Source: Deltaproteobacteria bacterium
GTDB taxonomy: Bacteria; Myxococcota_A; UBA9160; UBA4427
Length of the DNA stretch: 64,000 nt
Reading direction: 5' to 3'
Assembly: GCA_029261835.1 (NCBI GenBank)
Contig: JAJDAO010000050.1
Coordinates: forward strand, 124,001-188,000
In this document: piece by piece, positions 50,048 to 59,129 of the stretch
How positions within the stretch are numbered: position 1 is the stretch's first letter
Layout of the letters: each line of letters opens with the position of its first letter
The notes under the pieces: generated by a model
What the model was told of the DNA's origin: nothing
What the model saw: only the letters and a program-made list of their open reading frames with translations
Databases searched by the model: none
Position numbers and translations under genes: made by a program

Positions 50048-50884
50048 ATGAGCGTCGATTCGGATCTCGGCGATTTCGCTATCGAGATGGCGCCCGCCCT
50101 GTGGCGTGCGGCCGAGTTGGCGAGATCTCTCGAGGGCCGCGTCGCCAACAGTCCGAAGCCTCTGGAGCGGACGGCAGCCAAGCAGGCGCTGACGGCTGCC
50201 GACACGGCGACCCAGGAGGTGCTCCTGGAGCACCTCTTCAAGCGCTTTCCGTACGTCTCGCTGGCGGCCGAGGAGGATACGCCCGCCGTCGCGAACTTCT
50301 CGTGTCAGGACCAGGATGCCCTGGTTGTGATCGATCCGATCGACGGCACTCTGCACTCCTATCTGGAGGGTAGTGGGCCCTATGCCGTGATTGTCGGCCT
50401 GGCTTTGCGCGGACAGTTCGAGGCGGGTCTCGTGGCACTGCCGCGAGAGGGGCTGCTCCTCTCGGCGAAACGCGGATGTGGGGCCGCGATGGCGCGGGCC
50501 GGCGGGGCGTTTCGTTCGGCACGCGTGCTCGCAGATGGCCAACGGATTCTCGTTTCTCACGGCATGCCGAGCGCCGTCTGTCAGCGGCTGCGGGAGCAAG
50601 GCTTCGACGTGGTGTCCGCGTGTGGCGGTGCGGTCGCCGTTGCGCCGCTGATTCCGGGGGTCAGGGCCGGGCTGCGCTACGCGGCTGGTGAGCAGGGCGT
50701 GAGCATTCGCGGTCGTGTGGGTGCACTGATCGCCCGCGAAGCGGGAGCCTTTGTGCAGGGCGATGCTGGCCAGGCATTCCCGCCGGATCTCGAGACTCCG
50801 TCCTCCACACTGCGGGTTGTCGCGGCAGAGGAAGACCTGCGCATTCTGGACGACGGGTTGCAGGCGGCCGGGCTAGGAGCCTGA
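50048..50884 (+). CDS. Inositol monophosphatase-family phosphatase (CysQ/BPNT1-like)
   Basis: This 278-residue Mg-dependent phosphatase keeps LAAEEDTPAV (metal Glu, about 73-82), VVIDPIDGTLHSYLEGSGPYA (about 95-115, metal Asp residues) and a weak third motif. SAKRGCGA follows the active-site strand. The branch is unclear: it differs from the HisN-like enzyme at 43675 and could act on PAP, fructose-1,6-bisphosphate or another sugar phosphate. The start may be ATG 50048 or ATG 50036. The last codons (GLGA) and the TGA stop are formed by a copy of the CTAGGAGCCTGAC repeat, which suggests that the original C-terminus was changed by the repeat. Confidence 0.8.
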   Translation: MSVDSDLGDFAIEMAPALWRAAELARSLEGRVANSPKPLERTAAKQALTAADTATQEVLLEHLFKRFPYVSLAAEEDTPAVANFSCQDQDALVVIDPIDGTLHSYLEGSGPYAVIVGLALRGQFEAGLVALPREGLLLSAKRGCGAAMARAGGAFRSARVLADGQRILVSHGMPSAVCQRLREQGFDVVSACGGAVAVAPLIPGVRAGLRYAAGEQGVSIRGRVGALIAREAGAFVQGDAGQAFPPDLETPSSTLRVVAAEEDLRILDDGLQAAGLGA

Positions 50885-50897
50885 CTCAAGACTGGGT
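50873..50897. repeat. Half-site of the CTAGGAGCCTGAC repeat
   Basis: CTAGGAGCCTGACTCAAGAC is followed by TGGG; it differs from the right arm of the 26906-26968 hairpin (read on the minus strand) at only two positions over 24. No matching second arm is found nearby. The element contains the stop codon of the upstream gene. Confidence 0.65.
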
Positions 50898-50943
50898 GCT
50901 GCGGCATACCGCGCCGCCCGTCGGTCGCCGTCTACAGGCGCTT

Positions 50944-52638
50944 CTACATCTGCGTGTAGTCCGGGCCTTCACCGCCCTCAGGTGGTGTCCACGTGATGAT
51001 CTGGTAGGGGTCCGCGATATCACAGGTCTTGCAGTGTACGCAGTTCTCGTGGTGGATGAAGAGCTTCTTCGCCCCCGCGTTGTCCGGGTCATCCACCATC
51101 TCGTAGACGGCTGCCGGGCAGAAGCTCTCGCATGGGTTGCCATAGTCGCGTGCGCAAATAGTGGAACAGATGTCGGTGTCAGCCACCTTGAGGTGAGGTG
51201 GCTGATCGGCCTCATGTTGTGTGCCGCTGAAGCCCACGAGGTGCTCCTTGCTGAACGTGAGCTTGCCGTCGAACTCGAAGTCTTCCCTATGGCGCTCGGT
51301 TTCGGGAAGCTCCCACAGCTTCTTCATCGCGGTGTGGCTGGCATGTGTCTTGATTGCCTTGATCAAACCACGGCCCTTGCTGATCATCATCAGCGGAGCG
51401 TTGACGGCCATCAAGAAGAGGGGAGAGATCTCCACCGAGCCGGTGAAATTGCGGCCCTCGAGGTGCTCTTGGTAGGCCCAGCTCGCGCGATAGCGCTCCG
51501 CGTAGCCGCCGAGCGTGGCGGCGGTGAAGTCATCCTTGGCCAGGGCCTCGATGATGGTCTCCGCCGCAAGCATGCCCGACTTCATTGCCATGTGGACGCC
51601 GGCCAGCTTCATGATGTTGAGCATGCTCGCACCGTCGCCGAGCAGCAATACGCCGTCGTGGTAGAGCTTCGGCTGGGCGAAGAGAGCACCGGTGGGGATG
51701 CACTTGGCGCCGTAGCGGATGAGCTCGGCACCATCGAGCAGGTCTCGCATGAACGGCGTTGTCTTGAAGCGCTGCGTGTTGAGATGTGGGTCGTTGTGAG
51801 GGCTCTTCACCGCCAGGGGCGATACGTAACCGAACGAGACCAGATTGTCCTTCATGTCGTAGAGAAACATCCCGCCCATTTCCGTCAAGGCATCAGGGAA
51901 GAGAGAGCCGTGGATCACTCGGCCCGGCTTGTGCTTCTCCGGCTTGATGCGCCAAATCTCCTTGATGCCGGTCTCGTAGGTTTGGGGGTTCTGCCCCTCC
52001 AGCCCGAAGCGGTCGATCACCTGCTTCGTGACGCTGCCGCGCACGCCCTCGCCGAGCACGGTGACCTTGGCGATGATGTCCATACCGGGCTGATAGGTGG
52101 GCTTCTTCTCACCGTTCTTGTCAATTCCCATGTCGCCGGTGCGGACACCGATGACGCGATCACCGTCGGTCAGAACCTGCGCCGCGGCGAAGCCGGGATA
52201 GATCTCGATACCGGCCTCCTCGCACTTCTCAGCCATCCACCTGACCACGTTGCTGAGCGATACGACGTGGTAGCCCTTCTTCTGGAATTGGGGCGGGCAG
52301 ATGGGCGCTTTGATGGTCCGCTTGCGTGTGAAGATGACAAACTGTGAATCGGTGACGATGTGTTCCGTTGGGAAGCCTTGCTCGACGAAGTCGGGCATCA
52401 GTTCCGCGATCGCTTTGGGGTTGACGACCGCACCGGAGAGCTGATGATCACCCGCCGCCGCCGCCTTCTCGATGACCAGAATCACCGGAGGCTCGATCGG
52501 CGCCTGTCCCTCCTTCTCGGCCAGCGCGTTTCTCGCCTCGATCTGCTTCGAAAGGTGGTAGGCCGAGGCCAGATTGGCGGGGCCGGCACCCACGTACAGG
52601 ACATCGACTTCCATGCTTTCGCGTTCGGGCTCGCTCAT
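50944..52638 (-). CDS. Electron transfer flavoprotein-ubiquinone oxidoreductase
   Basis: This 564-residue peripheral membrane protein passes electrons from reduced ETF to quinone, and so links acyl-CoA dehydrogenases to respiration. It contains the FAD motif VLYVGAGPANLASAYHL (about 13-29), AGDHQLSGAVVNP (about 62-74), the EGVRGSVTKQVIDRFGL segment, a second FAD contact LLLGDGASMLNIMKLAGVHMAMKSGMLAAE, and a C-terminal 4Fe-4S domain with four Cys (DICSTICARDYGNPCESFCPAAVYE and HENCVHCKTCDI). ATG 52638 has AAGGAAGAA two bases upstream. No etfAB genes are in the window. The 357-base gap to 52996 shows no gene. Confidence 0.96.
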   Translation of the reverse strand: MSEPERESMEVDVLYVGAGPANLASAYHLSKQIEARNALAEKEGQAPIEPPVILVIEKAAAAGDHQLSGAVVNPKAIAELMPDFVEQGFPTEHIVTDSQFVIFTRKRTIKAPICPPQFQKKGYHVVSLSNVVRWMAEKCEEAGIEIYPGFAAAQVLTDGDRVIGVRTGDMGIDKNGEKKPTYQPGMDIIAKVTVLGEGVRGSVTKQVIDRFGLEGQNPQTYETGIKEIWRIKPEKHKPGRVIHGSLFPDALTEMGGMFLYDMKDNLVSFGYVSPLAVKSPHNDPHLNTQRFKTTPFMRDLLDGAELIRYGAKCIPTGALFAQPKLYHDGVLLLGDGASMLNIMKLAGVHMAMKSGMLAAETIIEALAKDDFTAATLGGYAERYRASWAYQEHLEGRNFTGSVEISPLFLMAVNAPLMMISKGRGLIKAIKTHASHTAMKKLWELPETERHREDFEFDGKLTFSKEHLVGFSGTQHEADQPPHLKVADTDICSTICARDYGNPCESFCPAAVYEMVDDPDNAGAKKLFIHHENCVHCKTCDIADPYQIITWTPPEGGEGPDYTQM

Positions 52639-52686
52639 CGTTCTTCCTTGGATTCCTTCCGGGCGCTTGAGGTCGCCCGAAAATAG

Positions 52687-53295
<609 letters not shown>

Positions 53296-53311
53296 GCAGC
53301 CGGCGTCCCAG

Positions 53312-54577
53312 CTAGCCCTTCGCTACCGCTCTCCGGCCGAGGTCACTGTGCGGGATCAACAGGCGGTGCGCCCCGCCGAAGATTGCGGCGGCGCTGAACA
53401 TCAGAGCGCCCGCTACGACGAATGGGGCGCCCAGCGAGACGTGGTCCATCAGGAGTCCCGCGCAGAGGGCCCCGACCACCCTGCCCGCCACGCCCATCGA
53501 GTTCCCCTGGCCCAGAAGCTCCCCGGCGTCGCGTGCCTCACAAGTCTGTGAGTAGAGGCTGGTGAAGCTCGGAAACGCCAAGCCGTTTCCAATTGCCACC
53601 GCCGGGCCAACAACGTAGAGCCACGCGTAGGACGGAGACCATGTGATCGCGAGCAGCCCGACGCCCGTGATTGCGAGCCCAACGACCACCATCGCGCCCT
53701 CACTCAAGTAGCGAGCCAATCGTCCTACCAGGACCCCCTGGGCTATGGCGATGAAGATTCCGATCCACGCGAACATGATTCCGACGTCCAGGGACGTCGC
53801 ACCGTAGCGCCGCAAGAGATAGAGCGGGAAGCCGCCCTCGACGGCTGCGAAGGCGACGTAGATGTGGAACCAGAGGTACAGGTAGAGCCCGACGCGACGG
53901 TCGTGAACCATCATCATCATGCGGATGGGAGTCGGGACCAACGACTGCCAGAGCTCTCCGCGCTGGGGTGACCTCTCTCCCTCTGGCCGGGTCTCGGGCA
54001 GGAAGAACCATGCGAGTATCAAGTTGAGAGCCGAGATTCCCGCGACTGCATAGAAGGGGACCTTCAGCCCGATGTCGGCCATTAGTCCGCCCATTGCCGG
54101 CCCCAAGACAAAGGCGATGCCGAGAGCCGCCCCGATCTTCCCCATTCCGTCGGCCCGCTTGGACGGGGGGGTTACGTCTGTGATTACCGCCTGGGCGGTT
54201 CCGACGCTGGCTGCGAAGAAGCCGCCGAGGACGCGCGACAAGTAGATGGTCGCGAGATCATCGGCCGCGGCCAGCAGCACGAAGGCCAGAATCGTTCCAC
54301 TCAGCGAAAACAGGATCACGGGCCGGCGGCCAAATCTATCGGAGAACCACCCCCACGTCGGAAGAAAGAGGAGCTGCGTGAGCGCATAGATGGCGAGGAT
54401 GAGCGCCACCTCGAACGCGTTGGCGCCGAGCCGGTCCGCGTATTCGGGTAGAACGGGAATGAGGATGCTGAAGCCGACGAAGTCGATCAGGATGGTCGCG
54501 AAGACGATCAAGATGGTGGGGCGCGAGTTTCGATCGGCTGTCGGCGTGCTCTGCTCGCTGGGTTGGCTGGAAGGCAT
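53312..54577 (-). CDS. MFS transporter (TetA/DHA1-like)
   Basis: This 421-residue inner-membrane transporter has 12 predicted helices. After a polar N-terminus it shows FVGFSILIPVLPEYADRLGA (helix 1), the loop 2-3 motif GWFSDRFGRRPVILFSL (about 76-92) and the helix 5 motif GAALGIAFVLGPAMGG (motif C, typical of drug/H+ antiporters). A second weaker GxxSDR-type loop is in the C-half. The best guess is a proton-driven efflux pump of the DHA1 group, with unknown substrate. ATG 54577 has CGGAG three to four bases upstream. It is divergent from the unknown gene at 54734. Confidence 0.9.
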   Translation of the reverse strand: MPSSQPSEQSTPTADRNSRPTILIVFATILIDFVGFSILIPVLPEYADRLGANAFEVALILAIYALTQLLFLPTWGWFSDRFGRRPVILFSLSGTILAFVLLAAADDLATIYLSRVLGGFFAASVGTAQAVITDVTPPSKRADGMGKIGAALGIAFVLGPAMGGLMADIGLKVPFYAVAGISALNLILAWFFLPETRPEGERSPQRGELWQSLVPTPIRMMMMVHDRRVGLYLYLWFHIYVAFAAVEGGFPLYLLRRYGATSLDVGIMFAWIGIFIAIAQGVLVGRLARYLSEGAMVVVGLAITGVGLLAITWSPSYAWLYVVGPAVAIGNGLAFPSFTSLYSQTCEARDAGELLGQGNSMGVAGRVVGALCAGLLMDHVSLGAPFVVAGALMFSAAAIFGGAHRLLIPHSDLGRRAVAKG

Positions 54578-54720
54578 CGTCTCCGATCGGGTACCGCGGT
54601 GGGTTCGCGAACCCCCAGTCTCGCACTGTGCGAAGACTCACGCGAGTGGATTCCAGAAGATGGAGCCCCGCCGCGACCCAAGTATTCCGCGACTCCTGCC
54701 GACGTTGTCACCGGGCCGCG

Positions 54721-54726
54721 TATAAT
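54721..54726 (+). promoter_or_regulatory. Consensus -10 TATAAT seven bases before ATG (predicted leaderless)
   Basis: A perfect TATAAT is followed by CCCTGCC and ATG 54734, which puts the expected transcription start on the start codon. No Shine-Dalgarno is present. TTGTCA at 54705 is too close (10 bases) to be its -35. Confidence 0.6.
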
Positions 54727-54733
54727 CCCTGCC

Positions 54734-55681
54734 ATGCAGAGTCTTCGCTCCGGAATGGTGGACATCATTCGCGACTTTCTGGCTGCCCATCAGATGTTCG
54801 TCGAGATCTTCACCCGTTTTCGTGAAGGCTCACTGCGGTTCGAGGCGGTGCGGCGCTTGGTGGGTGACGACGAGTCGAGTGTCCTCTATCGCCTCAAGGA
54901 GCGCTGTCACACGATCTTCGGGCCCGAGGTCACGGAGGCCGGCGAACTCGAGATGCGCCGGGAGGCAATCCTCGATCTCACGGTCGGTTCGCTCTTCCAC
55001 GAATCGATGAAGCTGCGTGAGAACCTCTATCAGCAGGAGATCTACCTTCCCCGCGTGGAGGCCCTCCAGAAGCAGGCCGACGCTGAAGCGGGTGAACTCT
55101 TTGGCGAGTTCGAGAAGATCCTCGCCGCGGTGTCGATGCGTCTGGAGGAGGCCGTGCGAGAGACGCAAGCACTGCTCGATCAGACGCGCAAGCAGCTTCG
55201 TCTGCTGATGGTCCACCACCGCGAGAACGGCCTGATCGCCCGCTGTCTGTACGAACGAGAAGAGCAGGTGTTAGTGGCATTCCCCGATGGAGTGGACGCA
55301 CTGTTGGCGGAGATCTACGGCGACTTCACTGAGGGCTACATGAAGGCGGCGCATTCCTATCTCGAGAGCGCCTACTTCACCGAGGCCCTCTGCGTGTTGC
55401 ATCGTGTCGCGAGCATCTCACCCGAGCGGGCGGACGCCGGGCGGCTGGTCGACTACGCGCAAGGGATGAGCGCGTTCCTCGCGGGCGACTATCCGTCCAG
55501 TGTCGATCGGCTGGCCGATTGGCTCGAAGCCGGTCCGTCCGCAGAGGAGCAGGGACGGGTGAAGCTCGCCTTCTCAGCGATCTCGGGTGTCAAGAACCTC
55601 GTTGACGCCGAGCAGAACGCAGAGCTGCTCGCGGGGGCTCAAGACTTGGCGGATCGATTGAAGCTGCTGCTGGGAAGCTGA
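54734..55681 (+). CDS. Conserved-looking helical protein of unknown function
   Basis: This 315-residue protein has no signal or membrane segment. It is predicted almost entirely helical, with a long coiled-coil-like middle (about 90-160: ENLYQQEIYLPRVEALQKQ, then a run of Glu/Arg/Leu heptads) and TPR-like helices at the end (about 205-315: HSYLESAYFTEALCVLHRV, then YAQGMSAFLAGDYPSSVDRL). I do not recognise a family. The architecture suggests a scaffold or adaptor rather than an enzyme. It has the cleanest leaderless-type promoter in the window (TATAAT, seven bases, ATG). It lies 14 bases before the convergent lgt. Confidence 0.8.
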   Translation: MQSLRSGMVDIIRDFLAAHQMFVEIFTRFREGSLRFEAVRRLVGDDESSVLYRLKERCHTIFGPEVTEAGELEMRREAILDLTVGSLFHESMKLRENLYQQEIYLPRVEALQKQADAEAGELFGEFEKILAAVSMRLEEAVRETQALLDQTRKQLRLLMVHHRENGLIARCLYEREEQVLVAFPDGVDALLAEIYGDFTEGYMKAAHSYLESAYFTEALCVLHRVASISPERADAGRLVDYAQGMSAFLAGDYPSSVDRLADWLEAGPSAEEQGRVKLAFSAISGVKNLVDAEQNAELLAGAQDLADRLKLLLGS

Positions 55682-55695
55682 GCGAATAACGGGGA

Positions 55696-56454
55696 TCAGG
55701 CGGCTTCGCGCGACGAGTCTTCACGGCCACGGAAGTAGAGCCAGCCGCCGAGCCCGAGCACGATCAGGCCGGCGCCGATCAGCTGCGGCTCCGTCAATCC
55801 GAGGGCTACTTGCTCGTTCACCCGCCAGTGCTCGATGACGATGCGGCCCAGACCGTTGAGCGCCGCGTACTCACCGAGAAGAAACGGGCTACGGTGTCGC
55901 CTGCGCCAGAGCAACCCCGCCACCGGCAGCAGCCACATCACTTCGTAGAGCTGCGTGGCGTGTACCGAGTCGGTGGTCGGCGGCATGCCGTTCGGAAAGG
56001 CAACCGCCCATGGCACGTCTGTGACTCTGCCGTAATCGTCGCCCACCAGAAAACAGCCGACACGACCGAGCGCCTGCCCGACCGGTAGCGCGACGGCGAC
56101 GGAATTCGCGAAGCCGCGGACCTGAACGCCGTGAAAGAGGCAGCCCAAGAGCCCAGCCAGGGCCCCTCCCATCAGACCGCCGTACCAGGTGATTCCCGCG
56201 CGCGCGAAGAGCAGGTCGAAGAAGGGAAGCCCCTCTCGCAGCGAGACGTCGATCGCGAAGTAGAGCTTCGAGCCCCCGACGCCTCCGAGCATGATCCAGA
56301 TCAGAAGGTTGGCAGCGGGCTCGGGGTCCAGCCCCTCCTCCGTCATGCGCCGGATCGTAATCCAGTATCCGGCCAAGAAGCCCAGCGCCATCATTACGCC
56401 GAAGGTGCTGACGCTGTAGCTCGTTCCGGGTACGGTGAATAGTTCCGGGTACAT
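55696..56454 (-). CDS. lgt: Prolipoprotein diacylglyceryl transferase
   Basis: This 252-residue inner-membrane enzyme of about seven helices transfers a diacylglyceryl group from phosphatidylglycerol to the lipobox Cys, the first step of lipoprotein maturation. Recognisable parts are TFGVMMALGFLAGYW (helix 1), ITWYGGLMGGALAG (about 84-97), the Lgt signature GQALGRVGCFLVGDDYGRVTDVPWAV (about 125-150; the residue that is Asn in E. coli GRLGNF is Cys here, as in many homologues) and HATQLYEVMW (about 165). GGAG lies six bases before ATG 56454. Its substrates would include the TraB/GumN lipoprotein at 18715. Confidence 0.94.
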   Translation of the reverse strand: MYPELFTVPGTSYSVSTFGVMMALGFLAGYWITIRRMTEEGLDPEPAANLLIWIMLGGVGGSKLYFAIDVSLREGLPFFDLLFARAGITWYGGLMGGALAGLLGCLFHGVQVRGFANSVAVALPVGQALGRVGCFLVGDDYGRVTDVPWAVAFPNGMPPTTDSVHATQLYEVMWLLPVAGLLWRRRHRSPFLLGEYAALNGLGRIVIEHWRVNEQVALGLTEPQLIGAGLIVLGLGGWLYFRGREDSSREAA

Positions 56455-56517
56455 GAGACGCTCCGGGCGCGCAGCCTACGCGATACACCGGGAGCGGGCA
56501 ACCGGTCGCTGGGGTGG

Positions 56518-58011
56518 TCAGGCGCGCGGCAGGCTCACGTGGAAGCGAGCTCCCTTGCCTAGCTCGCTCTCCGCCCATGCTCGGCCACCATGGATCTCTG
56601 CAATCTTGCGCACGATCGCGAGTCCGACTCCGGTCGAACGCGCATTGCTCACCGGCTTGGTGCGAGACTGGAACACCTCGAAGATGCGGTCGAGATCTTC
56701 CGGAGCGATGCCACGGCCGCTGTCGGCCACCGCGATCAAATGGTGGTCTTCGAGAGTCTCGACCGTGACCCGGATTCGCCGGTCTGAACAGGGACCCATG
56801 TGTTGCAGGGCATTACCGACGAGATTCGAAAACAACTGATAGAGACGAGTCCGATCACACAGCACCAACGGTGGATTGGCCGGGATATCGAGCGTGGCCT
56901 CATGCTCATCGAGTCGCAGCTTGAGCTCCGCTTGCAGCTGAAGCAGAACGGATCGCGGATCGACCATCGTGCGCTGCTCGTTCGTGGCGCCGATGCGCGA
57001 GATCTCCAGCAAGTCCTCGATCAAGGCCTGCATCGTGCGTCCGGCCTGTTCGATGCGATCTGCGAAGTGCCTCCCGGTGTCGTTGAAGAGGTGGTCGTAG
57101 TCCTGACGCAGCAATCGAGTGAAGCCCAGCAGCGAGACGAGTGGCGAGCGAAGATCGTGGGAGGCGCTTCGCACGTAGCTCTCCAGCTCGGCGTTCTTTC
57201 GCTCGAGTTCCCGCTTCTCATGCACATCCGCAGTGATCTCGCGAATGAATACGACGTGGCCGCTGGCGCGTCCGTCCGCTGCTCCGCGCCGGCGCGCACT
57301 GATCGAAAGCCAAATCGAGCGGCCGTCTGGGTGCTCCATGTGAAGCTTCTCGTTGTCGAGCTCTCCCGAACCGCGCAGAGCAGAGATCAAGCTGACCAGC
57401 CGAGCCGAGCGCGGCAGAAAGAGGGCGGCGGGTTGATTGAGCATCCGATCGACTCGCAAGCCCAGCAATGTCGATACGGCGGGATTCACATAAGTGATGA
57501 AGCCGTGGTGATCAAGCGCCATGACGGCATCGGGCGAGCTGTCCAGGATCGAGCCGAGAGCGTCGCGCTCACCCCGTAGCAACAAGTCGCCTCGCTCGTG
57601 CTGCTCGGCGGGGTGGATGATGCCGACCACGAGCTGTCTTCCGTCTTGGGTCTCGGTGCGAAACGCGCTCAGGTCGACGCTGCGCGCGACACCGTCGCGA
57701 GTTCCGAGATCGAGACGGATGTCATTCAAGCTCTCATGACTTCGCAGGTGAGTCAGGCTGCGAGAAATCTGTTCCCGCAGTCTGACCGGGGTGCGGGCCT
57801 CGAGCAATGCTGCAAACGCCTCGGACAGGTGATGACCTACGTGGCGCCTCGCGCCACCACACACGACGCCAAAGTCATCGCTCATCCACATGATTTTCCC
57901 GTCAAGGTCGCTGACGACCACCAACGAGTGGAGGCGCGCGAGTCCCTGAAGGATCTCGTGGGTTGCGATGTCGTCGACAGGTTTTGCGGGGATGTGATGG
58001 GGGGGGGTCAT
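56518..58011 (-). CDS. PAS-domain sensor histidine kinase (soluble)
   Basis: This 497-residue kinase has no membrane segment. A first PAS-like region (about 15-135) is followed by a PAS/PAC pair (about 150-270), a short coiled coil (EKRELERKNAELESYV), a HisKA domain with SASHDLRSPLVSLLGF (acceptor His about 288) and a complete HATPase_c domain: N-box FSNLVGNALQH, G1 DSGRGI, G2 STGVGLAIV. The H-box SHDLRSPL is of the phytochrome/CikA-like class. No response regulator or chromophore-Cys signature is nearby, so input and output are unknown. ATG 58011 is chosen at the first family-like residue; its upstream GAAGCGAGA is a weak Shine-Dalgarno. The 324 bases to 58336 contain no gene I can support. 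Confidence 0.9.
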   Translation of the reverse strand: MTPPHHIPAKPVDDIATHEILQGLARLHSLVVVSDLDGKIMWMSDDFGVVCGGARRHVGHHLSEAFAALLEARTPVRLREQISRSLTHLRSHESLNDIRLDLGTRDGVARSVDLSAFRTETQDGRQLVVGIIHPAEQHERGDLLLRGERDALGSILDSSPDAVMALDHHGFITYVNPAVSTLLGLRVDRMLNQPAALFLPRSARLVSLISALRGSGELDNEKLHMEHPDGRSIWLSISARRRGAADGRASGHVVFIREITADVHEKRELERKNAELESYVRSASHDLRSPLVSLLGFTRLLRQDYDHLFNDTGRHFADRIEQAGRTMQALIEDLLEISRIGATNEQRTMVDPRSVLLQLQAELKLRLDEHEATLDIPANPPLVLCDRTRLYQLFSNLVGNALQHMGPCSDRRIRVTVETLEDHHLIAVADSGRGIAPEDLDRIFEVFQSRTKPVSNARSTGVGLAIVRKIAEIHGGRAWAESELGKGARFHVSLPRA

Positions 58012-58335
58012 GTCTCGCTTCGGTTGGTATCGCTTCGCGATCCCGCATCGTACCAGAGCCCAAACCCCTGCGGCTAAGGAAATCGCCCTAGTGCACACCG
58101 AATGGTTCCCGTACGCCGGCACCGGGAGATCAGGCGGGGCGCCAGCGGCGAGAAATCTCGATTCAGACTGGAAAACCCGCTATTCCGGCTCGGATGATGC
58201 CGGTAGGCCCGTGCCGCGCTGGATGGAGAGGCGCACGGTGTCGGGCAGTAGTATGCTCGCAGGGTCGATCCGGAGATGACTGGCCCCACGGGGTATCGAA
58301 TGGCGTCGTGAGTATGTGACTCACAATTGTGGCGG

Positions 58336-59073
58336 ATGCCAATTCGCGTCAGCGACGGATCGCTTGGACGGGCGGAACCCCCCAGTGAGTGGACCGCGAG
58401 GCGGGCGAGGCAGCTTGCTGCGGTGGACGCGAAACGCGCCCGGGGACCCTGCCGCAGCGGAGGCCCCGACTTGGGCGTAAGCGAGGGCATCACGGGGAGC
58501 CATAGAGGGCGCGCGCGGGTTCTGATCGTTCTCAGCTTGTTCTTGCTTAGTGGCGGTGCGGATTCTCCGCTACACCCGGGGGCCGGCGACGCGGCTGCTG
58601 TTGTTGATTGGGTGCGGAGTGAGCCGCGGGTCGAGCCTGTCTCGCGGGATGAACGTGCGCGGCTCGAAGAGAGCCTGGTGGAGGTCAACCCATCCCTCTC
58701 GCGTCGAGACCGTGCTCGTATCAGTGCCGCCGTTGTTCGGTTCAGCGGGCAGTACGGTCTGGAGCCGGAGCTCGTCACGGCGGTCATGCTCGTGGAGAGC
58801 GACGCGCGGCCCTGGGCGCGGAGCCCCAAGGGCGCACTTGGCCTCATGCAGGTCATGCCTCATATGATGCGGCCGATGGACTTGGCGGGTAACGCGGCGA
58901 CCATCGAGAGCAATATCGAGGCGGGCTGCAACATCCTGTCGGGCAACATCCGCCGACTCGGTATCGAGAAGGGGATATCCGCCTATTTCTGGGGCTCACA
59001 CATTCGGGGCCTGACATACCTTGAAAAGGTGCTGCAAGCCCGCGAGAGAGTGAGGGGCCAGCGGACGTCCTGA
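58336..59073 (+). CDS. Lytic transglycosylase (SLT family)
   Basis: This 245-residue protein has an N-terminal basic region, a hydrophobic signal/anchor (RVLIVLSLFLLSGG, about 62-75) and a C-terminal SLT lysozyme-like domain (about 130-240). The catalytic Glu lies in VMLVESDARPWA, followed by the family motifs GALGLMQVMP and the NIEAGCNIL helix, then AYFWGSHI in place of the usual AYNxG. It cleaves peptidoglycan to 1,6-anhydromuropeptides in the periplasm, complementing MurQ in wall recycling. The start is uncertain: the 60 residues before the signal are long for an n-region, so a downstream start is possible. ATG 58336 is chosen as the first ATG. Confidence 0.85.
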   Translation: MPIRVSDGSLGRAEPPSEWTARRARQLAAVDAKRARGPCRSGGPDLGVSEGITGSHRGRARVLIVLSLFLLSGGADSPLHPGAGDAAAVVDWVRSEPRVEPVSRDERARLEESLVEVNPSLSRRDRARISAAVVRFSGQYGLEPELVTAVMLVESDARPWARSPKGALGLMQVMPHMMRPMDLAGNAATIESNIEAGCNILSGNIRRLGIEKGISAYFWGSHIRGLTYLEKVLQARERVRGQRTS

Positions 59074-59129
59074 GCAGCTTCTCCCCAGTGTGGGCGAGGG
59101 CGGCCGGGCTTGTGCGTGGAGCAGGTCAA

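Noticed and set aside
54705..54726. TTGTCA at 54705 as the -35 of the TATAAT promoter
   Set aside because: The spacer is only 10 bases, far from the 16-18 needed.
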